Source of the DNA: Protonemura montana
Lineage: Eukaryota > Arthropoda > Insecta > Plecoptera > Nemouridae
Direction: 5' to 3'
Length of the DNA: 64,000 nucleotides
NCBI GenBank assembly: GCA_947568835.1
Contig: CANOQG010000003.1
Span: 620,001-684,000 of the forward strand
Under the pieces are notes generated by a model. The model searched no databases, was not told where the DNA came from, and saw only the letters and a program-made list of their open reading frames with translations. Positions 20,230 through 34,218 of this stretch are shown in pieces. Position numbers and translations under genes: made by a program. Every line of letters starts with the position of its first letter. The stretch's first letter is position 1.

Positions 20230-23093
20230 CTAGCAGAACCCGATGCCTAACGGCACCTTAAGATTTTGAGGGAGTGGGCATTTTGATTTATATTTTACTT
20301 GACTTGAAGCATATTTTAAAAAGTTTTCGAAATTTGTCAGATGCCGTTCCAAAAGTTTTAAATAGGGCCACAACCTAAAGTGCCAAACAACACCTAACAA
20401 TATTGTTAAATACCATACAATTCCATAAAATACCATAGAATACCATAGAACTCCATAGAATACCATAGAATACCATATAACTCAATAGAATTTCATAGAA
20501 TATCATAGAACTCCAAAGAATACCATAGAATACCAAACAATATCATAGAATACCAAAGAACTCCATAGAATACCATAGAATACCATAGAATACCATAGAA
20601 TACCATAGAATACTAAATAATATCATCGACTACCATAGAACTCCATAGAAAACCAAAGAATACCAAACAAAATCATAGAATACCAAAGAACTCCAAAGAA
20701 TACCATAGAACTCCATAGAATACCATACAATATCATAGAATACAAAAAAAATATCATAGAATACCCTAGAACTCACTAGAATATCATAAAATACCGAACA
20801 ATGTCATAGAATACCATAGAATACCATAGAATACCATATAATATCATAGAATACCAAAAAATATAATAGAGTACCATAGAACTCAATAGAATACCATAGA
20901 ATACCATAGAATACCAAACAATATCATAGAATACCATAGATCACCAAACAATACCATAGAATACCATAAAATACCAAACAATATCATAGAATACCATAGA
21001 ACTCAATAGAATATCATAAAATACCAAACAATGCCATAGAATACCATAGAATACCATAGAATACCATAGAATACCATAGAATACCATACAATACCATACA
21101 TTACCATACAATATCATAGAATACCAAAAAATATAATAGAGTACCATAGAACTCCATAGAATACCATAGTACACGATAGAATACCATAGAATACCATAGA
21201 ATACCATAGAATATCAAACAATATCATAGAATACCATAGAATACCATAGAATACAATAGAACTCCATAGAATACCATAGAATACCATAGAATACCATAGA
21301 ATACCATACAATATCATAGAATACCAAAAAATATCATAGAATACCATAGAACTCCATAGAATACCATAGAATACCATGGAACTCCATAGAATACCATAGA
21401 ATACCATACAATATCATAGAATACCAAACAATATCATAGAATACCATAGAACTCCATAGAATACCATAGAATACCATAGAATACCATAGAATACCATAGA
21501 ATACCATAGAATACCATAAAATACCATAGAATACCATAGAATACCATAGAATACCAAACTATATCATAGAATACCATAGAACTCCATAGAATACCATAGA
21601 ATACCTTGGAATACCATAGTTTACCATAGAATACCATAGAATACTATAGAATACCATAGAATACCATAGAATACCATAGAATATCATAGAATACCATAGA
21701 ATACCATAGAATACCATAGAACTCCATAGAATACCATAGAATACCATAGAATAACATAGACTACCATGTAACACCATAAAGTACTATACAATATTAAACA
21801 CTTCCATAGAAAACCGTATTAAACTTAGATTGCTTATTTGGATTAGATTTGATAAAACTGCACTCCGTCATTAATGACGTTTTGAATTTAAATACCTGTT
21901 GAATAATCACGGCATCATCGAAAATAAAATAAGTATCCACGGCGTCCTGATTCGATGAAAGATATCTGTCAAATGTTTATCTTTGATCTGTCAATGTCAC
22001 TTTAAATCTAGTTTTGGCAAAATTATCAATAAAAAACTAATCAAGTGTGTTTTGTTTGTTTAAAAACCCTATTTAATGTGTAAAAGACCTGCAAAGAAAG
22101 TTAGGATTGTTATTGATTTACATATTTGTCACAAATATCATTGATGGCTTGGAATCAACTGTGTGATCTTGTCTAGGCTGGGGATGGAGAAAAATCGTCG
22201 TATTTTAAGAAATTTCTTGTCTTTCGTATACTATTTACAATAAATATCTTTAAATATGTTTACAAAAGATTCCAATAGTTGTGTTAATAGATTGTTTAAC
22301 TTTCCAAACCTTTTTGACGTGTAAATAACCTCCACAAGAATGCCACGGGCTTGTCAAGTGGCTATTTTTCATCTTGCTAGCCAAGACACCAACAATATTT
22401 TTGATACTTTACTATAATAATGCTCTTTAAAATCACCGTGAAAAAGACGTAGTTGGATTAAATCCTGAATAAAGAACCAAAATAAGCCAATTTCACACGT
22501 TTTTCCTTCAGTTCTAGAGATTTTGAAAAGAATTTGACATTGACGTTGACATTGACATTGACGTTTGAATATCCTGAATGCACTGCCGCAAAGATAAGTT
22601 TAAGAATTCGTTCACCCTGCAGTGGTCAAAAAACCAAACAAATGAATGCATCTGTCAAACTTTTTGCAAAATTATTTCTATATCACTTAAAACGAACGTA
22701 AATAACAGCGTTTGTGCTCAATTTCTTCAATAACTTTCATAGGCATGCATAAACAGTATTACCAAACTGCTGCGGGTGAGTAAAAGGCAAGTTTTGAATG
22801 AAATAAAAATCGAACTGTGAGACATGGCTCCAATTTTCCTAGGCAGGAAATTTCAAACACAATTATCAATATTTCACCAAAAAAACGCTTTCAAATCACC
22901 CTCAAAGTGTCACAATAGGATAGAGATTTTAATTTTGAACAATTATAACCCAATTGCACACGTTTTTAACCAAATTTCGCAATTTAAATCAACATGTACA
23001 GAAAAATGTTACCCCAGCTGGTCAGCTGGTCAGCTGGTCAGATACAAACTAAAAAGTTGAACATCGCAATTTAAGGCTTTTATATAAGGTTAA
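20230..23093 (-). mobile_element. Non-autonomous minisatellite Helitron (2,864 bp)
   Basis: Complete, with a 3' CTAG/hairpin at 20230 and 5' TTAACC at 23088-23093. It shares the design of 10837-14970 with a shorter minisatellite. Near its 5' end it carries the variant AAACAGTATT...GCGGGTGAGTAAAAGG (about 22751-22787). The equivalent element in the second compound block (31354-34218) carries the alternative variant instead. Confidence 0.85.
20410..21818 (-). repeat. 10-bp minisatellite
   Basis: About 140 units of ACCATAGAAT and variants, with the same unit types as the array at 11016-13705. It lacks the 550-bp block duplication. Confidence 0.93.
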
Positions 23094-26085
23094 CTAGCAG
23101 TACCCGCTGCCTAACGGCACCTTAAGATTTTTAGGGAGTGGGCATTTTGATTTATATTTTACTTGACTTGAAGCTTATTTTAAAAAGTTTTCGAAATTTG
23201 TCAGATGCCGTTCCAAAAGTTTTAAATAGAGCCACAACCAAAAGTGCCAAACAACACATAATAATATTGTTAAATACCATACAATTCCATACAATACAAT
23301 AGAATACCATAGAATACCATAGAACACCATAGAATACCAAACTATATCATAGAATACCATATAACTCCATTGAATACCATAGAATACCATAGAATACCAT
23401 ACAATATCATAGAATACCATAGAACACCATAGAATACCATAGAATACCATAGAATACCATATAACTCAATAGAATTTCAAAGAATACCAAACAGTATCAT
23501 AGAATACCATAGAACTCCAAAGAATACCATAGAAAACCAACCAATATCATTGGATACCAAAGAACTCCATAGAATACAATAGAATACCATAGAATACCAT
23601 AGAATACCAAACAATACCATCGAATACCATAGAACTCCATAGAATACCAAAGAATACCAAACAAAATCATAGAATACCAAAGAACTCCAAAGAATACCAA
23701 AGAATACCATAGAATACCATAGAACTTAAAAGAATATAATAGAATACCAAACAATATCATAGAATACCATAGAATACCAAACAATATCAAACAATACCAT
23801 AGAACACCAAACAATACCATAGAATACCATAGAACTCCATATAATACCATAGCATACCATAGAATACCATAATATACGATAGAATACCATAGAATACCAA
23901 AGAATACCATAGAATACCAAACAATATAGAATACCATAGAACACCATAGAATATCATAGAATACCATAAAATATCATGGAATAACATAGAACTCGATAGA
24001 ATACCATAGAATACCATAAAATATCATAGAAGACCATAGGAATCCATAGAATACCATAGAATACCATACCATACAATAAAATACCATAAATATCATAGAA
24101 TACCAAACAAAATCATAGAATACCATAGAACTCTATAGAATACCATATGATACCATAAAACACCATGGAATACCATAGAATATTCATATAATACCATAGA
24201 ATACCAAAGAATACCATAGAATACCAGAGAACTCCATATAATACCATATAATACCATATAATATTATAGAATACCATATAATACCTTACAATACCATACA
24301 ATATCATAGAATACCAAAGAGTACCATACCATACCATAGAATACCAAACAATATCATAGAACACCATATAATACCATAGAATACCATAGAACTCACTAGA
24401 ATACCATAAAATACCATAGAATCTTCATAGTATAACATAGAATATCATAGAATACCATGGAATACCATATAATACCATAGAATATTATAGAATTCCTAGA
24501 ATACCTTACAATACTATACAATATCATAGAATACCAAAGAATATCATAGAATACCATAGAACACAATAGAATATTCATAGAATACCATAGAATACCATAG
24601 AATACCATAGAATTCCATAGAATACCATAGAACTCCATAGGATACCAAATAATACCATAGAATATTATAGAATACCATATAATACCAAAGATTACCATAG
24701 AATACCATATAACTCCATAGATTACCATAGAATACCATAGAATAACATAGACTACCATATAACACCATAAAGTACTATACAATACCATACAATTCCATAG
24801 AAAACCATATTAAACTTAGATTGCGTATTTGGATTAGATTTGATAAAACTGCACTCTGTCATTAATGACGTTTTGAATTCTAATACCTGTTGAATGATCA
24901 CGGCATCCTCGAAAATAAAATAAGTATCCACGGCGTCCTGATTCGATGAAAGATATCTGTCAAATGTTTATCTTTGATCTGTCAATGTCACTTTAAATCT
25001 AGTTTTGGCAAAATTATCAATAAAAAACTAATCAAGTGTGTTTTGTTTGTTTAAAAACCCTATTTAATGTGTAAAAGACCTGCAAAGAAAGTTAGGATTG
25101 TTATTGATTTACATATTTGTCACAAATATCATTGATGGCTTGGAATCAACTGTGTGATCTTGTCTAGGCTGGGGATGGAGAAAAATCGTCGTATTTTAAG
25201 AAATTTCTTGTCTTTCGTATACTATTTACAATAAATATCTTTAAATATGTTTACAAAAGATTCCAATAGTTGTGTTAATAGATTGTTTAACTTTCCAAAC
25301 CTTTTTGACGTGTAAATAACCTCCACAAGAATGCCACGGGCTTGTCAAGTGGCTATTTTTCATCTTGCTAGCCAAGACACCAACAATATTTTTGATACTT
25401 TACTATAATAATGCTCTTTAAAATCACCGTGAAAAAGACGTAGTTGGATTAAATCCTGAATAAAGAACCAAAATAAGCCAATTTCACACGTTTTTCCTTC
25501 AGTTCTAGAGATTTTGAAAAGAATTTGACATTGACGTTGACATTGACATTGACGTTTGAATATCCTGAATGCACTGCCGCAAAGATAAGTTTAAGAATTC
25601 GTTCACCCTGCAGTGGTCAAAAAACCAAACAAATGAATGCATCTGTCAAACTTTTTGCAAAATTATTTCTATTTCACTTAAAACGAACGTAAATAACAGC
25701 GTTTGTGCTCAATTTCTTCAATAACTTTCATAGGCATGCATGAAGAGTATTACCAAACTGCTGCAGGTCATTTAAAGGCAAGTTTTGAATGAAATAAAAA
25801 TCGAACTGTGAGACATGGCTCCAATTTTCCTAGGCAGGAAATTTCAAACACAATTATCAATATTTCACCAAAAAAACGCTTTCAAATCACCCTCAAAGTG
25901 TCACAATAGGATAGAGATTTTAATTTTGAACAATTATAACCCAATTGCACACGTTTTTAACCAAATTTCGCAATTTAAATCAACATGTACAGAAAAATGT
26001 TACCCCAGCTGGTCAGCTGGTCAGCTGGTCAGATACAAACTAAAAAGTTGAACATCGCAATTTTAAAGCTTTTATATAAGGTTAA
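23094..26085 (-). mobile_element. Non-autonomous minisatellite Helitron (2,992 bp), 2.99-kb family
   Basis: Complete. The 3' end carries the variant CCCGCTGCC (instead of CCCGATGCC), which removes the G-T pair of the hairpin and defines a subfamily repeated at 34219, 37210, 40201 and 43192. Its minisatellite is more variant-rich (ATATAATACC, TATTCATAG). Its last ~350 bp carries the GAAGAG...CAGGTCATTTAAAGG variant and an ATTTTAAAGC terminus, unlike the later 2,991-bp copies. Confidence 0.85.
23272..24811 (-). repeat. 10-bp minisatellite, variant-rich type
   Basis: About 150 units, including many shifted by one base or carrying CCATATAATA, so the 10-bp phase is often broken. The same string of variants is repeated at about 34399, 37390, 40381 and 43372. 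Confidence 0.93.
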
Positions 26086-26676
26086 CTAGCAGAACCCGAT
26101 GCCTAACGGCACCTTAAGATTTTGAGGGAGTGGGCATTTTGATTTATATTTTACTTGACTTGAAGCATATTTTAAAAAGTTTTCGAAATTTGTCAGATGC
26201 CGTTCCAAAAGTTTTAAATAGGGCCACAACCAAAAGTGCCAAACAACACCTAACAATATTGTTAAATACCATACAATTCCATAAAATACCATAGAATACC
26301 ATAGAATACCATAGAATACCATAGAATACCATAGAACACCATAGAATACCTAACAATACCATAGAATACCATAGAACTCCATACAATACCATAGAATACC
26401 ATAGAATATCATAGAACTCCATAGAATACCATAGAATACCATATAACTCAATAGAATTTCATAGAATATCATAGAACTCCAAAGAATACCATAGAATACC
26501 AAACAATATCATAGAATACCAAAGAACTCCATAGAATACCATAGAATACCATAGAATACCATAGAATACCAAAGAATACCAAATAATATCATCGACTACC
26601 ATAGAACTCCATAGAATACCAAAGAATACCAAACAAAATCATAGAATACCAAAGAACTCCAAAGAATACCATAGAA
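26086..26676 (-). mobile_element. 3' fragment of a minus minisatellite Helitron (block 2)
   Basis: The counterpart of 14971-15551 with one additional 10-bp unit. It has a normal 3' terminus and is broken at CCATAGAA by a plus element at the identical position. Confidence 0.85.
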
Positions 26677-27765
26677 TTAACCTTATATAAAAGCTTTAAA
26701 ATGGCGATGTTCAACTTTTTAGTTTGTATCTGACCAGCTGACCAGCTGACCAGCTGGGGTAACATTTTTCTGTACATGTTGATTTAAATTGCGAAATTTG
26801 GTTAAAAACGTGTGCAATTGGGTTATAATTGTTCAAAATTAAAATCTCTATCCTATTGTGACACTTTGAGGGTGATTTGAAAGCGTTTTTTTGGTGAAAT
26901 ATTGATAATTGTGTTTGAAATTTCCTGCCTAGGAAAATTGGAGCCATGTCTCACAGTTCGATTTTTATTTCATTCAAAACTTGCCTTTAAATGACCTGCA
27001 GCAGTTTGGTAATACTGTTTATGCATGCCTATGAAAGTTATTGAAGAAATTGAGCACAAACGCTGTTATTTACGTTCGTTTTAAGTGAAATAGAAATAAT
27101 TTTGCAAAAAGTTTGACAGATGCATTCATTTGTTTGGTTTTTTGACCACTGCAGGGTGAACGAATTCTTAAACTTATCTTTGCGGCAGTGCATTCAGGAT
27201 ATTTAAACGTCAAAAAGGATTAGAACATCAAATACTTTTTAGAAATCAATCAAACATTGCTTGGAATAATTTTAAATCTTACATGACTTCAGAGCACGAC
27301 CCAACGCAACATTTCTATGCTGATTTGATGGGATTTTCATTATAAATTTTATTTAAAACTGGCTGGCAAGGAAAGGTTTTGACAGTTCTCAAACAATGTC
27401 AAACAACTTAATTACCGAAGAAACTTACATTTTGTCAATTTTAAGTGCTTATCCGTTCATTTAACAGGTTTTTAGTCAGATCTGGTGGAGATGTAAAAGG
27501 TATTTCACAAGTTTCACTCTCTAGGAAATATTTCACGGAAATCTTTTGACAGCCAACTTCGTTTGTTTTCGAAATTGTCATCGTGGTCACTTTGGAATTC
27601 ACAGAGTTTCCACAATGCAGTGACCCCAAGTGAAATAAGCGGCAAATTTCAAATAAAATAAATGGGGGTACTTTTGGTTGTGGTCCCATTAGAGGCTTTA
27701 CATTAAAACCAAAATGCACAATCCCTCAAAATCTTAAGGTGCCGTTAGGCATCGGGTTCTGCTAG
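26677..27765 (+). mobile_element. Short non-autonomous Helitron (1,089 bp), block 2
   Basis: The counterpart of 15552-16640, same length, and I noticed no differences. The 3' CTAG is at 27762-27765. Confidence 0.85.
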
Positions 27766-28692
27766 TTAACCTTATATAAAAGCCTTAAATTTGCGATGTT
27801 CAACTTTTTAGTTTGTATCTGGCGACCAGCTGGGGTAACATTTTTCTGTACATGTTGATTTAAATTGCGAAATTTGGTTAAAAACGTGTGCAATTGGGTT
27901 ATAATTGTTCAAAATTAAAATCTCTATCCTATTGTGACACTTTGAGGGTGATTTGAAAGCGTTTTTTTTGGTGAAATATTGATAATTGTGTTTGAAATTT
28001 CCTGCCTAGGAAAATTGGAGCCATGTCTCACAGTTCGATTTTTATTTCATTCAAAACTTGCCTATTACTCACCCGCAGCAGCTCGGTAATACTCTTCATG
28101 CATGCCTATGAAAGTTATTGAAGAAATTGAGCCCAAACGCTGTTAATTAAGTTCGTTTTACGTGAAATAGAAATGATTTTGCAAAAAGAGTGACAGATGC
28201 ATTCATTTGTTTGGTTTTTTGACCACTGCAGGGTGAACGAATTCTTAAACTTATCTTTGTGGCAGTGCATTCAGGATATTAAAACGTCAATGTCAATGTC
28301 AACGTCAATGTCAAATTCTTTTCAATATCTCTAAAACTGAAGGGAAATAAATGACAAAACTGATATATTGTTGGTGTCTTGGCTAGCAAGATTGGTAAGC
28401 CCAGATTCTAAAAGGTATTTCACAAGTTTCACTCTCTAAAAAATATTTCAAGAAATCATACACGAAAGACTTTTGACAGCCAACTTCGTTTGTTTTCGAA
28501 ATTGTCATCGTGGTCTCTTTGGAATTCACAGAGTTTCCACAATGCAGTGACCCCAAGTGAAATAAGCGGCAAATTTCAAATAAAATAAATGGGGGTACTT
28601 TTGGTTGTGGTCCCATTAGAGGCTTTACATTAAAACCAAAATGCACAATCCCTCAAAATCTTAAGGTGCCGTTAGGCATCGGGTTCTGCTAG
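27766..28692 (+). mobile_element. Short non-autonomous Helitron (927 bp), block 2
   Basis: The counterpart of 16641-17568, one base shorter in the T run near 27960. The 3' CTAG is at 28689-28692. Confidence 0.85.
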
Positions 28693-29758
28693 TTAACCTT
28701 ATATAAAAGCCTTAAATTGCGATGTTCAACTTTTTAGTTTGTATCTGACCAGCTGACCAGCTGACCAGCTGGGGTAACATTTTTCTGTACATGTTGATTT
28801 AAATTGCGAAATTTGGTTAAAAACGTGTGCAATTGGGTTATAATTGTTCAAAATTAAAATCTCTATCCTATTGTGACACTTTGAGGGTGATTTGAAAGCG
28901 TTTTTTTGGTGAAATATTGATAATTGTGTTTGAAATTTCCTGCCTAGGAAAATTGGAGCCATGTCTCACAGTTCGATTTTTATTTCATTCAAAACTTGCC
29001 TTTTACTCACCCGCAGCAGTTTGGTAATACTGTTTATGCATGCCTATGAAAGTTATTGAAGAAATTGAGCACAAACGCTGTTATTTACGTTCGTTTTAAG
29101 TGAAATAGAAATAATTTTGCAAAAAGTTTGACAGATGCATTCATTTGTTTGGTTTTTTGACCAAAGCAAGGTGAACGAATTCTTGAACTTATCTTTGCGG
29201 CAGTGCATTCAGGATATTCAAACGTCAAAAAGGATTAGAACATCAAATACTTTTTAGAAACCAGTCAAACATTGCTGGGAATAATTTTAAATCTTACATG
29301 ACTTCAGAGCACGACCCAACGCGACATTTATACGGTGATTTGATGGGATTTTCGTTTTGAATTTTATTTAAAACTGGCTGGCAAGGGAAGGTTTTGACAG
29401 TTCTCAAACAATGTCAAACAACTTAATTACCGAAGAAACTTACATTTTGTCAATTTTAAGTGCTTATCCGTTCATTTAACAGGTTTTTAGTCAGATCTGG
29501 TGGAGATGTAAAAGGTATTTCACAAGTTTCACTCTCTAGGAAATATTTCACGGAAATCTTTTGACAGCCAACTTCGTTTGTTTTCGAAATTGTCATCGTG
29601 GTCACTTTGGAATTCACAGAGTTTCCACAATGCAGTGACCCCGAGTGAAATAAGCGGCAAATTTCAAATAAAATAAATGGGGGTACTTTTGGTTGTGGTC
29701 CCCAAAATGCACACTCCCTCAAAATCTTAAGGTGCCGTTAGGCATCGGGTTCTGCTAG
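28693..29758 (+). mobile_element. Short non-autonomous Helitron (1,066 bp), block 2
   Basis: The counterpart of 17569-18634 with the same 23-bp deletion before the 3' end. CTAG is at 29755-29758. Confidence 0.85.
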
Positions 29759-31353
29759 TTAACCTTATATAAAAGCCTTAAATTGCGATGTTCAACTTTT
29801 TAGTTTGTATCTGACCAGCTGACCAGCTGACCAGCTGGGGTAACATTTTTCTGTACATGTTGATTTAAATTGCGAAATTTGGTTAAAAACGTGTGCAATT
29901 GGGTTATAATTGTTCAAAATTAAAATCTCTATCCTATTGTGACACTTTGAGGGTGATTTGAAAGCGTTTTTTTGGTGAAATATTGATAATTGTGTTTGAA
30001 ATTTCCTGCCTAGGAAAATTGGAGCCATGTCTCACAGTTCGATTTTTATTTCATTCAAAACTTGCCTTTTACTCACCCGCAGCAGTTTGGTAATACTGTT
30101 TATGCATGCCTATGAAAGTTATTGAAGAAATTGAGCACAAACGCTGTTATTTACGTTCGTTTTAAGTGAAATAGAAATAATTTTGCAAAAAGTTTGACAG
30201 ATGCATTCATTTGTTTGGTTTTTTGACCACTGCAGGGTGAACGAATTCTTAAACTTATCTTTGCGGCAGTGCATTCAGGATATTCAAACGTCAATGTCAA
30301 TGTCAACGTCAATGTCAAATTCTTTTCAAAATCTCTAGAACTGAAGGAAAAACGTGTGAAATTGGCTTATTTTGGTTCTTTATTCAGGATTTAATCCAAC
30401 TACGTCTTTTTCACGGTGATTTTAAAGAGCATTATTATAGTAAAGTATCAAAAATATTGTTGGTGTCTTGGCTAGCAAGATGAAAAATAGCCACTTGACA
30501 AGCCCGTGGCATTCTTGTGGAGGTTATTTACACGTCAAAAAGGTTTGGAAAGTTAAACAATCTATTAACACAACTATTGGAATCTTTTGTAAACATATTT
30601 AAAGATATTTATTGTAAATAGTATACGAAAGACAAGAAATTTCTTAAAATACGACGATTTTTCTCCATCCCCAGCCTAGACAAGATCACACAGTTGATTC
30701 CAAGCCATCAATGATATTTGTGACAAATATGTAAATCAATAACAATCCTAACTTTCTTTGCAGGTCTTTTACACATTAAATAGGGTTTTTAAACAAACAA
30801 AACACACTTGATTAGTTTTTTATTGATAATTTTGCCAAAACTAGATTTAAAGTGACATTGACAGATCAAAGATAAACATTTGACAGATATCTTTCATCGA
30901 ATCAGGACGCCGTGGATACTTATTTTATTTTCGAGGATGCCGTGATTATTCAACAGGTATTTAAATTCACAACGTCATTAATGACAGAGTGCAGTTTTAT
31001 CAAATCTAATCCAAATAAGCAATCTAAGTTTAATACGGTTTTCTATGGAAGTGTTTAATATTGTATAGTACTTTATGGTGTTACATGGTAGTCTATGTTA
31101 TTCTATGGTATTCTATGGTATTCTATGGTATTCTATGGAGTTCTATGGTATTCTATGGTATTCTATGGTATTCTATGATATTCTATGGTATTCTATGGTA
31201 TTCTATGGTATTCTATAGTATTCTATGGTATTCTATGGTAAACTATGGTATTCCAAGGTATTCTATGGTATTCTATGGAGTTCTATGGTATTCTATGATA
31301 TTGTTTGGTATTTTATGATTTTGTATGGTATTATATGGTATTATTTAGAGTTA
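29759..31353 (+). mobile_element. 5' half of a plus minisatellite Helitron, interrupted (block 2)
   Basis: The counterpart of 18635-20229, broken at the same GAGTTA. About 310 bp of plus-strand minisatellite (31039-31350) abuts the CTAG of the minus element at 31354. Confidence 0.85.
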
Positions 31354-34218
31354 CTAGCAGAACCCGATGCCTAACGGCACCTTAAGATTTTGAGGGAGTG
31401 GGCATTTTGATTTATATTTTACTTGACTTGAAGCATATTTTAAAAAGTTTTCGAAATTTGTCAGATGCCGTTCCAAAAGTTTTAAATAGGGCCACAACCT
31501 AAAGTGCCAAACAACACCTAACAATATTGTTAAATACCATACAATTCCATAAAATACCATAGAATACCATAGAACTCCATAGAATACCATAGAATACCAT
31601 ATAACTCAATAGAATTTCATAGAATATCATAGAACTCCAAAGAATACCATAGAATACCAAACAATATCATAGAATACCAAAGAACTCCATAGAATACCAT
31701 AGAATACCATAGAATACCATAGAATACCATAGAATACTAAATAATATCATCGACTACCATAGAACTCCATAGAAAACCAAAGAATACCAAACAAAATCAT
31801 AGAATACCAAAGAACTCCAAAGAATACCATAGAACTCCATAGAATACCATACAATATCATAGAATACAAAAAAAATATCATAGAATACCCTAGAACTCAC
31901 TAGAATATCATAAAATACCGAACAATGTCATAGAATACCATAGAATACCATAGAATACCATATAATATCATAGAATACCAAAAAATATAATAGAGTACCA
32001 TAGAACTCAATAGAATACCATAGAATACCATAGAATACCAAACAATATCATAGAATACCATAGATCACCAAACAATACCATAGAATACCATAAAATACCA
32101 AACAATATCATAGAATACCATAGAACTCAATAGAATATCATAAAATACCAAACAATGCCATAGAATACCATAGAATACCATAGAATACCATAGAATACCA
32201 TAGAATACCATACAATACCATACATTACCATACAATATCATAGAATACCAAAAAATATAATAGAGTACCATAGAACTCCATAGAATACCATAGTACACGA
32301 TAGAATACCATAGAATACCATAGAATACCATAGAATATCAAACAATATCATAGAATACCATAGAATACCATAGAATACAATAGAACTCCATAGAATACCA
32401 TAGAATACCATAGAATACCATAGAATACCATACAATATCATAGAATACCAAAAAATATCATAGAATACCATAGAACTCCATAGAATACCATAGAATACCA
32501 TGGAACTCCATAGAATACCATAGAATACCATACAATATCATAGAATACCAAACAATATCATAGAATACCATAGAACTCCATAGAATACCATAGAATACCA
32601 TAGAATACCATAGAATACCATAGAATACCATAGAATACCATAAAATACCATAGAATACCATAGAATACCATAGAATACCAAACTATATCATAGAATACCA
32701 TAGAACTCCATAGAATACCATAGAATACCTTGGAATACCATAGTTTACCATAGAATACCATAGAATACTATAGAATACCATAGAATACCATAGAATACCA
32801 TAGAATATCATAGAATACCATAGAATACCATAGAATACCATAGAACTCCATAGAATACCATAGAATACCATAGAATAACATAGACTACCATGTAACACCA
32901 TAAAGTACTATACAATATTAAACACTTCCATAGAAAACCGTATTAAACTTAGATTGCTTATTTGGATTAGATTTGATAAAACTGCACTCCGTCATTAATG
33001 ACGTTTTGAATTTAAATACCTGTTGAATAATCACGGCATCATCGAAAATAAAATAAGTATCCACGGCGTCCTGATTCGATGAAAGATATCTGTCAAATGT
33101 TTATCTTTGATCTGTCAATGTCACTTTAAATCTAGTTTTGGCAAAATTATCAATAAAAAACTAATCAAGTGTGTTTTGTTTGTTTAAAAACCCTATTTAA
33201 TGTGTAAAAGACCTGCAAAGAAAGTTAGGATTGTTATTGATTTACATATTTGTCACAAATATCATTGATGGCTTGGAATCAACTGTGTGATCTTGTCTAG
33301 GCTGGGGATGGAGAAAAATCGTCGTATTTTAAGAAATTTCTTGTCTTTCGTATACTATTTACAATAAATATCTTTAAATATGTTTACAAAAGATTCCAAT
33401 AGTTGTGTTAATAGATTGTTTAACTTTCCAAACCTTTTTGACGTGTAAATAACCTCCACAAGAATGCCACGGGCTTGTCAAGTGGCTATTTTTCATCTTG
33501 CTAGCCAAGACACCAACAATATTTTTGATACTTTACTATAATAATGCTCTTTAAAATCACCGTGAAAAAGACGTAGTTGGATTAAATCCTGAATAAAGAA
33601 CCAAAATAAGCCAATTTCACACGTTTTTCCTTCAGTTCTAGAGATTTTGAAAAGAATTTGACATTGACGTTGACATTGACATTGACGTTTGAATATCCTG
33701 AATGCACTGCCGCAAAGATAAGTTTAAGAATTCGTTCACCCTGCAGTGGTCAAAAAACCAAACAAATGAATGCATCTGTCAAACTTTTTGCAAAATTATT
33801 TCTATTTCACTTAAAACGAACGTAAATAACAGCGTTTGTGCTCAATTTCTTCAATAACTTTCATAGGCATGCATGAAGAGTATTACCAAACTGCTGCAGG
33901 TCATTTAAAGGCAAGTTTTGAATGAAATAAAAATCGAACTGTGAGACATGGCTCCAATTTTCCTAGGCAGGAAATTTCAAACACAATTATCAATATTTCA
34001 CCAAAAAAAACGCTTTCAAATCACCCTCAAAGTGTCACAATAGGATAGAGATTTTAATTTTGAACAATTATAACCCAATTGCACACGTTTTTAACCAAAT
34101 TTCGCAATTTAAATCAACATGTACAGAAAAATGTTACCCCAGCTGGTCAGCTGGTCAGCTGGTCAGATACAAACTAAAAAGTTGAACATCGCAATTTAAG
34201 GCTTTTATATAAGGTTAA
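31354..34218 (-). mobile_element. Non-autonomous minisatellite Helitron (2,865 bp), block 2
   Basis: The counterpart of 20230-23093, but its 5' end carries the GAAGAG...CAGGTCATTTAAAGG variant (about 33870-33910) and an eight-A run near 33999. The minisatellite spans about 31534-32942. Confidence 0.85.
31534..32942 (-). repeat. 10-bp minisatellite
   Basis: The counterpart of 20410-21818 with the same order of variant units. Confidence 0.92.

Larger units (their letters stand above)
14971..26085. repeat. Compound block, copy 1 (~11.12 kb)
   Basis: Seven elements or fragments in fixed order: minus truncated, plus, plus, plus, plus truncated, minus, minus. The same order recurs at 26086-37209 with element lengths equal to within 1 bp, except for one extra 10-bp minisatellite unit in the first fragment of copy 2. 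The whole block must have been duplicated after it was assembled. Confidence 0.9.
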
